A stretch of 40,335 nucleotides of DNA. Source: an uncultured Clostridia bacterium. GTDB lineage: Bacteria; Bacillota; Clostridia; Oscillospirales; Oscillospiraceae. The translations under genes and the position numbers were made by a program. The stretch lies in contig CAMFFO010000005.1 in assembly GCA_945949735.1 (NCBI GenBank), positions 1 through 40,335 on the forward strand, given 5' to 3'. The notes under the pieces were generated by a model, which was not told the origin of the DNA, did no database searches, and worked only from the letters and a program-made list of their open reading frames with translations. This document shows positions 15,563-23,518 of the stretch, piece after piece. Each line of letters opens with the position of its first letter. The first letter of the stretch is position 1.

Positions 15563-16588
15563 ATGAAAAACAGAAGCATTATGATCAACGCGCCGGGGGA
15601 TGTATCAATCATTGACAGCCCGATGCCGGTAAGAAAGAATGGGGAGGTTCTGCTCAGACTGCTGTACGGAGGCATCTGTGGGTCGGATCTGGGAAGCTAC
15701 CGGGGCACCTTTGCCTACTTTGACTACCCCAGGATCCCGGGGCATGAGTTTTCCGCGGAGATCGTCGATTGCGACAGGGACAATGCCTATGGCTTGAAGC
15801 CGGGCATGGTGGTGACGGGGAATCCCTATTTCAACTGCGGTCACTGCTATTCCTGCCGCCGGGGGCTCGTGAATGCCTGCACGGACAATCAAACGCTGGG
15901 ATGCCAGCGTGACGGCGCGTTCTCCACCTACTTTGTGATGCCGGAGGAGCGGATCTATGACGGCAAGGGTCTTCCGGCCAAGACGCTGGCGGCGATTGAG
16001 CCCTTCTGCATCGGCTATCACGGCGCGAAGCGGGCGAGTATCAAGCCCGGCGAGCGGGTTTTAGTGATTGGAGCCGGAACCATCGGCGTTGTGTCGGCGA
16101 TTTCCGCGAAAAGCTTCGGCGCTGAGGTCACGATCTGCGACGTGGCCCCTCACAAGCTGGAGATGGCCCGGCAGTTTGGTGTGGATCATGTGCTGTTGAA
16201 TGATTCCCCGGAGAGCTTTGAACAGGGCGTCCGGGAGCTGACCAACGGCGACGGATTTGATGTGGCGATCGAAGCGGTGGGGCTGCCGAACACGTTCCTG
16301 AACTGCATTGACGCGGTCTGCTTCGGCGGCCGGGTCGTGGATGTTGGCGTCGGCAAAAAGAACCTGGATTTCTTCTATACGATCATTCAGAAAAAAGAAC
16401 TGCAGATTTTCGGCTCCCGAAACGCGCTGAAGGAGGATTTCCTGGAGCTCATTGATCTGGTCGCCTGCGGGAAGGTGGATCTGGAGAAGCTGATCACGGA
16501 TGTTTATCCCTTTGAGGACGCGCCGAAGGCGTTCCGGGACTTCTCGGAGCATTCGGATAAAATGCTGAAGGTCATGATTGCGTTTTGA
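15563..16588 (+). CDS. Zinc-dependent medium-chain alcohol dehydrogenase (sugar-acid/polyol type) 1
   Basis: A 341-residue NAD(P)-dependent dehydrogenase. Catalytic zinc ligands are in GGICGSD and PGHEF, structural zinc cysteines in NCGHCYSCRRGLVNAC (C-x2-C-x2-C-x7-C), and the Rossmann loop is GAGTIG. Closest known types by layout are the L-galactonate/L-gulonate 5-dehydrogenases and L-threonine or sorbitol dehydrogenases. ATG 15563 is chosen because GGGAGG precedes it; the frame opens earlier at 15515. It lies between esterase 2 and the second LarA-family gene. In this context oxidation of a hexonate at C5 to a keto-hexonate is likely but unproven. Confidence 0.85.
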   Translation: MKNRSIMINAPGDVSIIDSPMPVRKNGEVLLRLLYGGICGSDLGSYRGTFAYFDYPRIPGHEFSAEIVDCDRDNAYGLKPGMVVTGNPYFNCGHCYSCRRGLVNACTDNQTLGCQRDGAFSTYFVMPEERIYDGKGLPAKTLAAIEPFCIGYHGAKRASIKPGERVLVIGAGTIGVVSAISAKSFGAEVTICDVAPHKLEMARQFGVDHVLLNDSPESFEQGVRELTNGDGFDVAIEAVGLPNTFLNCIDAVCFGGRVVDVGVGKKNLDFFYTIIQKKELQIFGSRNALKEDFLELIDLVACGKVDLEKLITDVYPFEDAPKAFRDFSEHSDKMLKVMIAF

Positions 16589-16611
16589 CGAAAAACAGGG
16601 AGGGTGATCCA

Positions 16612-17925
16612 ATGAAAGAAAGATTGCGGCCTGCCATTTCGGAGAAGGTGAGAGATGTTAAGCTGCCGAAGATGTTCCGGGTCAAACAGATTTTCCCCAG
16701 GCCCCGGATCGAGCCGGAGCACATCCCGGACACCCTGGGCGCGCTTCTGAATCAGCAGCCGATCCCGCAGCGGGTCAGGCCGGGCATGAAAATCGCGATC
16801 ACGGTGGGCAGCCGCGGTGTCGCGAATGTGGCCGTGATTACGAAAACCATTGTGGATTTCTGCAAGAGCCGGGGCGCGGAACCCTTTATCGTTCCTGCCA
16901 TGGGAAGCCATGGCGGCGCAACGGCGGAAGGCCAGCGAAGGATTGTGGAGGACTACGGCTGCACGGAGGAGTATCTTGGCTGCCCGATCTGCTCCTCGAT
17001 GGAGGTTGTGAAAATCGGCGTCAACGATGAGGGACGGGATGTCTACATCGATCGGTTTGCCGCCCAGGCGGACGGGATCATCGTCAATTGCCGGGTGAAG
17101 CCCCACTCCGCCTTCCGGGGGAAATATGAAAGCGGCATCATGAAAATGATGGCCATCGGCTTGGGCAAGCAATATGGCGCGGAGGTCTGCCACAACGAGG
17201 GCATCGGTGACATGGCAAAGAATATCCCGCTGTTCGGACGCTGCATTCTCCGCAACGCGCCGGTTCTTTTCGCGGTGGCGGCCATTGAGAATGCGTTTGA
17301 CGAAACGGCACGGATTGCTGTCGTTCCCGCGGAGGAGATCGAAAGCGTGGAACCGGGACTGTTGGAGGAAGCAAAGGCCAATATGCCCCGGATCCTGGTG
17401 GACGAGGCGGATGTGCTGGTGGTAGACCAGATGGGGAAGAACTTTTCGGGCGACGGCATGGATCCGAATATAACGGGAAACTTCCCGACTCCCTACGCGT
17501 CCGGAGGTCTGCGTTCCCAGCGGGTGGCCGTGCTGAATCTCAGTCCGGAAAGCCATGGCAACGCCATTGGCGCGGGGAACTGCAGCGTGATGACCCAGCG
17601 GATCTTTGACCAGATCGATCTGACAGCCATGTATATGAACTGCATCACCTGCACCATTGTGGAAAGCTCCAAGATTCCGGTCATTATGGAAAGCGACAAG
17701 GAATGCGTCCAAATGTGCCTGCGTACCTGTGTGAAAAACGACAAGGAGCATCCCCGGGTGGTTCGCATCCCCAACAGTCTGCACATTGAGCATATCCTCC
17801 TCAGCGAGGCATATCTGGAGGAGGCGCGCAGGAATCCGAACCTGGTGGTGGAATCGGAGCCTGAGGAATGGCCCTTTGACGACAATGGGGATCTGCCCAT
17901 GGAAAATGGGGTGATTGTTTTCTGA
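16612..17925 (+). CDS. Second, divergent LarA-family (DUF2088) protein
   Basis: A 437-residue protein of the lactate-racemase-domain superfamily, only remotely like the copy at 11163. Family-type segments are KIAITVGSRGVANV (in place of the DxTR strand), VPAMGSHGGATAEG (H100), VKPHSAFRG (H165), and ESGIMKMMAIGLGKQ with K178 and H194 (EVCHNEG). The K178-H194 distance of 16 equals that of LarA's pincer lysine and nickel histidine, while the histidine before the lysine is 13 rather than 10 residues away. The normal substrate-binding arginine motif is changed, so a different hydroxy acid is expected. ATG 16612 has GGGAGGG upstream. Last gene of the esterase/dehydrogenase operon. Confidence 0.75.
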   Translation: MKERLRPAISEKVRDVKLPKMFRVKQIFPRPRIEPEHIPDTLGALLNQQPIPQRVRPGMKIAITVGSRGVANVAVITKTIVDFCKSRGAEPFIVPAMGSHGGATAEGQRRIVEDYGCTEEYLGCPICSSMEVVKIGVNDEGRDVYIDRFAAQADGIIVNCRVKPHSAFRGKYESGIMKMMAIGLGKQYGAEVCHNEGIGDMAKNIPLFGRCILRNAPVLFAVAAIENAFDETARIAVVPAEEIESVEPGLLEEAKANMPRILVDEADVLVVDQMGKNFSGDGMDPNITGNFPTPYASGGLRSQRVAVLNLSPESHGNAIGAGNCSVMTQRIFDQIDLTAMYMNCITCTIVESSKIPVIMESDKECVQMCLRTCVKNDKEHPRVVRIPNSLHIEHILLSEAYLEEARRNPNLVVESEPEEWPFDDNGDLPMENGVIVF

Positions 17926-18266
17926 TAAACGAGGGCGTGTCCGGCGCGGGAAGGGAAAGAATTGGCGCGCCGGGTTCCCGGGGGGAACCTGCGTCGCGCT
18001 TCGCGCACGGCAGGCCGTCCTTTCGAAGCGGGCACCGCCCTCGGCGACGATTCTCCGGCAATTTACGACGCGGATACGGACGTTGTATCCATGATGTGCA
18101 GCACCGCTGAAAAAGCTCCGAAAAAGGGCCACAGCGGGGCGGTAGTGGCGTGCGCCTTATGGAAAGTTGTATACAAGATTTATGACGACGCAATTTCGGA
18201 AAAAACCGGGAAAACGTTGTAGAAATTGTACAAGAAAACAGGAAATATTATATTGAAAAAGCGACA
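17926..18266. other. Intergenic region upstream of the importer, with one operator
   Basis: About 340 bases without a convincing gene. A short GGTTCCC/GGGAACC hairpin at 17973-17989 lacks a U-tract. An 86-codon open frame (17962-18222) has no ribosome binding site or recognisable features. The right part turns AT-rich and contains the operator at 18167-18176. Confidence 0.5.
18167..18176. promoter_or_regulatory. Distal GntR operator of the importer
   Basis: The perfect palindrome TTGTATACAA, identical to the site at 13032, about 90 bases upstream of the predicted -35 box of the binding-protein gene. Its distance from the promoter-proximal pair would suit DNA looping or upstream binding. Confidence 0.6.
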
Positions 18267-18295
18267 TTGACACAAACGACTTTGTGAGTTATCTT
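18267..18295 (+). promoter_or_regulatory. Promoter of the Liv-type importer
   Basis: A perfect TTGACA at 18267-18272 is followed after 17 bases by TATCTT at 18290-18295, which overlaps the first proximal operator. The weak -10 box plus overlapping palindromes fits a repressed, inducible promoter. Confidence 0.55.
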
Positions 18296-18320
18296 GTATA
18301 CATGGCAAAGATGTATACAA
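18294..18320. promoter_or_regulatory. Pair of GntR operators over the importer transcription start
   Basis: TTGTATACAT (18294-18303) and ATGTATACAA (18311-18320) are mirror images of each other with centres 17 bases apart. They cover the -10 region and the first transcribed bases. Same core as the sites at 12817, 13032 and 18167. Confidence 0.7.
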
Positions 18321-18355
18321 GCAAAAACAAAAATCAAAAAACATGGGAGGTCATT

Positions 18356-19633
18356 ATGAAAAAGTTATTCGCGCTCATCCTTGCACTGTGTATGCTCCTG
18401 ACGTTGGCGGCTTGCTCCGGCAATGCCGGCACCAGCACCACCGCTCCCGCCGGGAACACCAGCTCCGGCGGCGCCGCTCCCGCGGAAACCCAGCCTGCCG
18501 GCGACACCAACGGCGACGGCGTGTTCCGTATTGGCGTCTACAATTACCTGTCCGGTCTGGCTCTGGGCACCGAGGAGGACATCGCCTTCCAGATCGCCCT
18601 TGACCGGTATGATGGAAAGATCAACGGTGAAGAAGTGGAATGGGTCATCTACGACACCCAGAACAACCCCTCCGAAGCTGTTACCGGCGTGCAGTATCTG
18701 ATCGGAAAGGGCTGCGACGCGGTCATCGGCTCCTTCCAGTCCGCGGACGTAGTCGCCGCTTATCCCTACCTGGAGGATGCGAAGATCTTCAACCTGATGT
18801 CCGGTACCTCCGGCTCCATCGTCACCGAGGATCAGGTCTACTCCTTCCGCGGCTCCTTCAACGCCAACATGACGGCTCCCACCTATGTGCAGCTGGCCAA
18901 GGACATGGGCTACAGCAAGGTCGCCATCTTCTACGGCCAGGACGAAGCCTCCGTTTCCAACTACGAGGACATCCGCCCCATGTTTGAGGAAGCCGGCTTC
19001 GACATCGTGGCAACCGAGACCGGCAGCCACCAGGATACCGACTACAGCGCTCAGTGCATGAAGATCGTCAACGCCAAGCCCGAGATCGTCTATGTTGTCT
19101 GCTCCGGCGCCGGCGTGAACTTCGTCAAGCAGCTGCGTGAGTACGGCTACAACGGCTTCATCATGAACAAGGACGAGTGGATGACCTCTCACGTGGACGT
19201 CTGCGGCGAGGAGTTCTCCAACTACGTCATCGGCGTTGTCCCCTACACCACCTACAAGAGCCTGGACGCTGCCAGAGAGGCCGGCGCTTCTGAGAACGTC
19301 CTGACCTTCCTGGAGCAGTACTCCGAGAAGTCCGGCGGCGCGATGCCCACCCTCGGCATCACCTACCGTATGCATGACGCGGCCCTGATCATCTTTGAGG
19401 CGGCCACCCGCGCGGGCACCAACCACGACAGCGATGCCCTTGTGGCGGCTGTTCAGACCATCGGCGACCTGCAGGGCTGCTGCGGCACCATCGATTTCAC
19501 CCAGGGCGACCGGGAACCCTGCCACGACTTCACCCCCATTATCTACTGCGACGGCGGCTCCAAGACCTTCGCCAAGTGGGAAGAGGAAGGCGGCTATGAC
19601 GCCTACCTCCAGAATACGGGCCGCGAAAAATAA
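18356..19633 (+). CDS. ABC transporter substrate-binding lipoprotein (LivJ/Peripla_BP_6 type)
   Basis: A 425-residue extracellular binding protein: lipoprotein signal peptide with LAAC (Cys20), a Gly/Ala/Thr/Pro-rich linker to about residue 55, then the two-lobed domain beginning VFRIGVYNYLSGLALG and including EAVTGVQYLIGKGCDAVIG, which is the usual layout of branched-chain amino acid/amide/aromatic acid binding proteins. Codons are strongly C-ending compared with neighbours, suggesting high expression. GGGAGG lies before ATG 18356; the open frame extends to 18284 but that part covers the operators. It is separated from its permease genes by 467 bases with hairpins. Ligand unknown; the catabolic context suggests an organic acid rather than an amino acid. 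Confidence 0.9.
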   Translation: MKKLFALILALCMLLTLAACSGNAGTSTTAPAGNTSSGGAAPAETQPAGDTNGDGVFRIGVYNYLSGLALGTEEDIAFQIALDRYDGKINGEEVEWVIYDTQNNPSEAVTGVQYLIGKGCDAVIGSFQSADVVAAYPYLEDAKIFNLMSGTSGSIVTEDQVYSFRGSFNANMTAPTYVQLAKDMGYSKVAIFYGQDEASVSNYEDIRPMFEEAGFDIVATETGSHQDTDYSAQCMKIVNAKPEIVYVVCSGAGVNFVKQLREYGYNGFIMNKDEWMTSHVDVCGEEFSNYVIGVVPYTTYKSLDAAREAGASENVLTFLEQYSEKSGGAMPTLGITYRMHDAALIIFEAATRAGTNHDSDALVAAVQTIGDLQGCCGTIDFTQGDREPCHDFTPIIYCDGGSKTFAKWEEEGGYDAYLQNTGREK

Positions 19634-19802
19634 TCAGGAAACCAAGCTGCTCTCAACTTGTCAATCATGGGCGTGCCGTTCCGGGCCGATTCACACATCG
19701 CTCCGCACTTGATGCCGCCCCTGGCGGTCAATGCGCGGCAATTCCCCGGCCGGGGATTCCCTGAACAAATCGTCCGTTGCTGAGAAGTATATCCCTTTCT
19801 TA

Positions 19803-19867
19803 ATCCTCGCAGCTTCAAAAGTGGGGAATACATCGGATATTCCCCTACTTTTGAAGCTGCGGAGGAT
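19803..19867. promoter_or_regulatory. Long stem-loop between the binding-protein and permease genes
   Basis: ATCCTCGCAGCTTCAAAAGTGGGGAATA (19803-19830) pairs with the inverted copy at 19838-19867, a stem of about 28 bp with one bulge and one mismatch and a 7-base loop. There is no U-tract after it. A smaller perfect palindrome TCCCCGGCCGGGGA lies at 19743-19756. Such structures can protect the upstream mRNA, giving more binding protein than permease. The other sequence of this 467-base gap shows no gene. Confidence 0.6.
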
Positions 19868-20031
19868 AAAATCGCTTGTTGCCTGCCCTTGACGGTTTCT
19901 TCGGAGCGTTCCCGGAATCGAATCCTCAATGCTCACACTTTTTACCGGGGGAATGCCGCTTAAGCAGGCGAATTTCAGAATGACAAGTCTTTCGCGAGTG
20001 AGAAACTGGTTTGCTCTGGATGGCAGAATCG

Positions 20032-20068
20032 AAAGAGGATCGGACTACGAAAGGTACTGATCCTCTTT
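20032..20068 (+). terminator. Terminator or attenuator just before livH
   Basis: AAAGAGGATC pairs with GATCCTCTTT around a 17-base loop, followed by CTTTCTTTCTG. It ends about 30 bases before the livH start codon, where it could stop part of the transcripts coming from the binding-protein gene. Confidence 0.6.
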
Positions 20069-20100
20069 CTTTCTGAATCAGATCACAAGGAGGCGTTTGC

Positions 20101-20976
20101 GTGCTTATCTCTGTCATTATTGCCGGACTGGTCATGGGCGCTATCTATGGCATGGTCGGCCTTGGCTTCAGTATTATCTTCCGGGCGTCCGGAATTATGA
20201 ACCTGGCGCAGAGTGAAATGATCACTCTGGCTTCTCTGATCGGTGTTACGCTGTACCAGACGGTGGGTCTGTCCTTCTGGCTGGCTCTGGCACTGACCAT
20301 GCTCATCATGTTTGCCTTCGGCGCACTGCTGCAGTTGGGAATCATTTCCAAATACTCGGATCGGGGCGTGGCAGGAATTTATATGGTTCTGGTTACCCTG
20401 GGACTGAGCAAGGTGATCAACGGTGGCTGCGAGCTGATTTTCGGAGCGAACCCGATCCAGTTCCCCTCTGTTTTCAGCGTTTCCACCGTGAATATCCTGG
20501 GCGCCTTTGTGACCCCGGAGCGTATTCTGAGCTTCTTCCTCTCGGCCCTCGGAATGCTGGTGATTCACCTGTTCCTGACAAAGACCAAGGTCGGCATCGC
20601 CACCCGGGCTTGTGCCAGCGACGCCGTCGCCGCGGAAGCCTGCGGCATCAATGTTGTGAAGAGCAACGCGGTGGTGTGGGGCCTGGCATCGGCTGTGGCC
20701 GCCATGTGCGGGATGATGCTCGGACCGATCTACGGCGCGGCGATCTCCCTGGGCTCCAAGGTTGGCACAAAGGGCATGGCCAGCTCGGTTTCCGGCGGCT
20801 TCGGCAATATCTATGGCGCCATGGTCGGCGGCCTGCTGCTGGGCATAGTGGAATCCTTTGTGGGCGGCTATGTCAACTCCACCATGAAGGATATGGTGGC
20901 CTACCTGCTGCTGTTCCTGATGCTCTGCGTCCGTCCCACCGGTCTGTTTAATGAGCAGGCCGTCCGTGATGTATAA
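20101..20976 (+). CDS. livH: Branched-chain-type ABC transporter permease LivH
   Basis: A 291-residue membrane permease with about eight hydrophobic segments. The opening LISVIIAGLVMGAIYGMVGLGFSIIFRASGIMNLAQSEM is the hallmark of LivH proteins, and GGFGNIYGAMVGGLLLG near the C terminus is the coupling region. GTG 20101 is the start, with AAGGAGG at 20087-20093. It is followed after 13 bases by livM. Forms the heterodimeric channel of the importer whose binding protein is encoded upstream. Confidence 0.93.
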   Translation: MLISVIIAGLVMGAIYGMVGLGFSIIFRASGIMNLAQSEMITLASLIGVTLYQTVGLSFWLALALTMLIMFAFGALLQLGIISKYSDRGVAGIYMVLVTLGLSKVINGGCELIFGANPIQFPSVFSVSTVNILGAFVTPERILSFFLSALGMLVIHLFLTKTKVGIATRACASDAVAAEACGINVVKSNAVVWGLASAVAAMCGMMLGPIYGAAISLGSKVGTKGMASSVSGGFGNIYGAMVGGLLLGIVESFVGGYVNSTMKDMVAYLLLFLMLCVRPTGLFNEQAVRDV

Positions 20977-20989
20977 AAGGAGGGACGTT

Positions 20990-22006
20990 ATGTTAACCAG
21001 ATTCAAAACATACACCACCCAGGAAAAAGTCACCCGGTGCGCCATCCTGGCTTTGGCTGTGGTGCTGCTGGTTCTGCCGCTGTTTGTTACCAACAGCTAC
21101 CGGCTATACTTTTTCTCCATGATCGGTGTTTACATTATTGCGGCCTCGGGACTGGATGTACTGGTCGGAATGTCCGGTCAGATGTCCTTCGGCCATATTG
21201 CCTTCCTGGCATACGGCGGATATATTTCGGTGCTGCTGTCCAACTACACCGGAATCCCCGTGATTATCTGCATGATTATCGCCGCCTTCGCTTCCGCTGG
21301 AATCGGTATGGTGATCGCGGTTCCCTGCGCCAAGCTGCGTGCTCAGTTCCTGGTTCTGGCAACCATCGCTTTCTCCTTCTTTACCTACCAGCTGATCTGC
21401 AACCTTCATTTCCTGAATCCCTACCGGGGATTGTATACGGAGCATATGGTGCTGTTTGGCCTGGATCTGAACAGCGATTACCGGTATACCTATTATTTCT
21501 CCTTCGCGCTTGTAGCCATCGTGCTGGTCCTGAAATCGCTGCTTTCCAAATCGAAAGCCGGCCGGGCCATGATGGCAGTCCGGGACAATTCCCGCAGCGC
21601 GGATGGAATGGGCATCAATGTCCGCCATTACAAGGTTCTTGCCTTTGCGATCAGCGCATTTCTGTGCGGATTCGCGGGAGCTTACATGGCCCATCTTACA
21701 GGCTTCATCGTATCCGACAGTTTTGTACAGCCGCTTTCCTTTAACTTCGTTCTGATGATTATTTTTGGCGGCACCAATACGGTCTTTGGGCCTGTGATCG
21801 GCGCGTTTATGTATCAGCTTCTCAATGAGCTGCTGGCCTCTGCCCAGGCCTGGCGCAGTGTTCTGTACGGCGTAATCGTCCTGATCTTTATCGCGTTCCT
21901 GCCGGGCGGCTGCGTGGCAGGCCTCAGAAGGGCCGGACGCGGTCTGGCGAAGCTGATCGACAAGAATCAGGCGGGAAAGGAGACGGCGCGCAATGATAAG
22001 AGCTGA
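20990..22006 (+). CDS. livM: Branched-chain-type ABC transporter permease LivM
   Basis: A 338-residue second permease subunit. Family marks are ASGLDVLVGMSGQMSFGHIAFLAYGGY, AVRDNSRSADGMGINVRHYKVLAFAISAFLCGFAGA and IFGGTNTVFGPVIGA. ATG 20990 is preferred to the earlier open codon at 20951, because AGGAGGG lies just before it. The 3' end overlaps livG by 14 bases. Confidence 0.93.
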   Translation: MLTRFKTYTTQEKVTRCAILALAVVLLVLPLFVTNSYRLYFFSMIGVYIIAASGLDVLVGMSGQMSFGHIAFLAYGGYISVLLSNYTGIPVIICMIIAAFASAGIGMVIAVPCAKLRAQFLVLATIAFSFFTYQLICNLHFLNPYRGLYTEHMVLFGLDLNSDYRYTYYFSFALVAIVLVLKSLLSKSKAGRAMMAVRDNSRSADGMGINVRHYKVLAFAISAFLCGFAGAYMAHLTGFIVSDSFVQPLSFNFVLMIIFGGTNTVFGPVIGAFMYQLLNELLASAQAWRSVLYGVIVLIFIAFLPGGCVAGLRRAGRGLAKLIDKNQAGKETARNDKS

Positions 22007-22745
22007 AAATGTGACCGTTCGTTTCGGCGGCGTCGTGGCCGTTAACGATGTTTCCATGCATGTGGAAAAGGGTAAGGTAACCGGTCTGATCGGCCCCAAC
22101 GGTGCCGGAAAGACAACGCTGTTCAACACGATCAACGGTGTCCAGAAAACGCCGGAGGGACACGTCTACTTCGAGGGCAAGGAGATCACCAACGGAAAGG
22201 GCTATAAGCTGTGCGAAGCCGGTATCTCCAGAACCTATCAGCAGATCAACCTCTTCCTGAGCATGAGCGTCCTCAACAACGTGATGATCGGCCAGCATTG
22301 CCGGATTCCCTACGGCTTGGTCGGCTCTCTGTTCCATACCCCCAAAATGCGGCGTCAGGAGCAGGCGGCCCGGGAGGAGTGCATCAAATGCCTGGAGCTT
22401 GTGGGCATGGCCGATAAGAAAGACCTTCCCGCAGGCGCGCTGGCCTACGGGGAACAGCGCCTCATCGAGATCGCCCGGGCCCTGGCGACAAAGCCCAAGG
22501 TGCTGCTGCTGGACGAGCCGGCCGCCGGCATGAACGCCACGGAAAAGCTGACTCTGAACAATATCATTCAGAACATTACGAAGATGGGAATCACGGTGCT
22601 GATCATTGAGCACGACATGGCGGTGATCATGGAGATTTCCGATTATGTGTATGTGATGGACGACGGACATCTGATCGCCGAGGGAACGCCCGTGGAGGTT
22701 CAGAACAATCCCGCGGTCATCGCGGCTTACCTGGGAGGTGCGTGA
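21993..22745 (+). CDS. livG: ABC transporter ATP-binding protein LivG
   Basis: A 250-residue ATPase. Walker A is GPNGAGKTT, the signature is the LivG-type variant LAYGEQRLIEIARAL, Walker B is VLLLDEPAAGMN, and the switch histidine lies in IIEHDMAVIM. The C-terminal segment IAEGTPVEVQNNPAVIAAYLGG is typical of LivG. It overlaps livM by 14 bases and ends 2 bases before the livF start. Confidence 0.94.
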   Translation: MIRAENVTVRFGGVVAVNDVSMHVEKGKVTGLIGPNGAGKTTLFNTINGVQKTPEGHVYFEGKEITNGKGYKLCEAGISRTYQQINLFLSMSVLNNVMIGQHCRIPYGLVGSLFHTPKMRRQEQAAREECIKCLELVGMADKKDLPAGALAYGEQRLIEIARALATKPKVLLLDEPAAGMNATEKLTLNNIIQNITKMGITVLIIEHDMAVIMEISDYVYVMDDGHLIAEGTPVEVQNNPAVIAAYLGGA

Positions 22746-22747
22746 GT

Positions 22748-23464
22748 ATGGCGCTGCTGGAAATCAAGGATCTGCACTATTTTTACGGAAATGTTCACGC
22801 CCTCAAGGGTGTCAGCCTCCATGTCGAGCAGGGCGAGATCGTGACCCTCATCGGTTCCAACGGTGCCGGTAAAACCACCCTGCTCCGGACGATCTCCGGA
22901 CTGAATCCGGCAAAGGGCATCCGCGGAGAGGTGCTCTTCGACGGGAAGCCGATCACCGGCGCGAAGGGTCACAATATCACTGGCATGGGTTTGGCCCAGG
23001 TTCTGGAGGGGAGACACATCTTCCCCAAGCTGACTGTTCTGGAAAACATCCAGATGGGCGCCTACCTGCGCAAGGATAAGGCGGAAATTGCCCGGCAGAC
23101 GGAGGAACTGTTTGAACTGTTTCCCCGGCTGAAGGAACGGGAGCGTTCCCTGGGAGGCACCCTTTCCGGCGGCGAGCAGGAGATGCTGGCCATTGCCCGG
23201 GCAATGATCAGCAATCCCAAACTGCTGCTTCTGGATGAGCCCTCCATGGGCCTTGCCCCCCTGGTCATCCATGAGATTTTTGCCGCAATCCGAAAGCTGA
23301 GAGAGAACGGAACCACCATCCTCCTTGTTGAACAGAACTCCAAGGTCGCCCTTTCCACGGCGGATCGGGGCTATGTGCTTCAGACGGGCGAAATCGTCAT
23401 GGAGGACACCAGTGAAAACCTGGCCAAGGACCCGGAGGTCAAGAAGGCGTATCTGGGAGGCTGA
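22748..23464 (+). CDS. livF: ABC transporter ATP-binding protein LivF
   Basis: A 238-residue second ATPase with Walker A GSNGAGKTT, signature LSGGEQEMLAIARAM, Walker B LLLLDEPSMGLAP and switch region LLVEQNSKVALSTADRGYVL, the usual LivF pattern. ATG 22748 is chosen because GGGAGG at 22734-22739 is properly spaced; GTG 22742 in the same frame is closer to that site. It completes the five-gene importer. The hairpin at 23474-23501 follows. Confidence 0.94.
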   Translation: MALLEIKDLHYFYGNVHALKGVSLHVEQGEIVTLIGSNGAGKTTLLRTISGLNPAKGIRGEVLFDGKPITGAKGHNITGMGLAQVLEGRHIFPKLTVLENIQMGAYLRKDKAEIARQTEELFELFPRLKERERSLGGTLSGGEQEMLAIARAMISNPKLLLLDEPSMGLAPLVIHEIFAAIRKLRENGTTILLVEQNSKVALSTADRGYVLQTGEIVMEDTSENLAKDPEVKKAYLGG

Positions 23465-23473
23465 CGCGGAAAA

Positions 23474-23501
23474 ACGCCATGCGGCATAAGCCGCATGGCG
23501 T
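23474..23501. terminator. Bidirectional terminator between livF and regulator 2
   Basis: A perfect 12-bp stem ACGCCATGCGGC / GCCGCATGGCGT with a 4-base loop lies between convergent genes. On the minus strand it is followed by TTTT, so it best serves the regulator gene; on the plus strand it follows livF by 10 bases. Confidence 0.8.
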
Positions 23502-23518
23502 CCTGCTGGATGCTATGC

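Noticed and set aside
13054-15675. 873-codon open frame on the minus strand opposite the esterase genes
   Set aside because: It is an antisense shadow of the regulator, esterase and dehydrogenase genes, composed of low-complexity His/Arg/Pro-rich sequence without domains.
17962-18222. 86-codon open frame between the second LarA-like gene and the importer
   Set aside because: No ribosome binding site, no family features, and it runs across the operator at 18167; best seen as chance.
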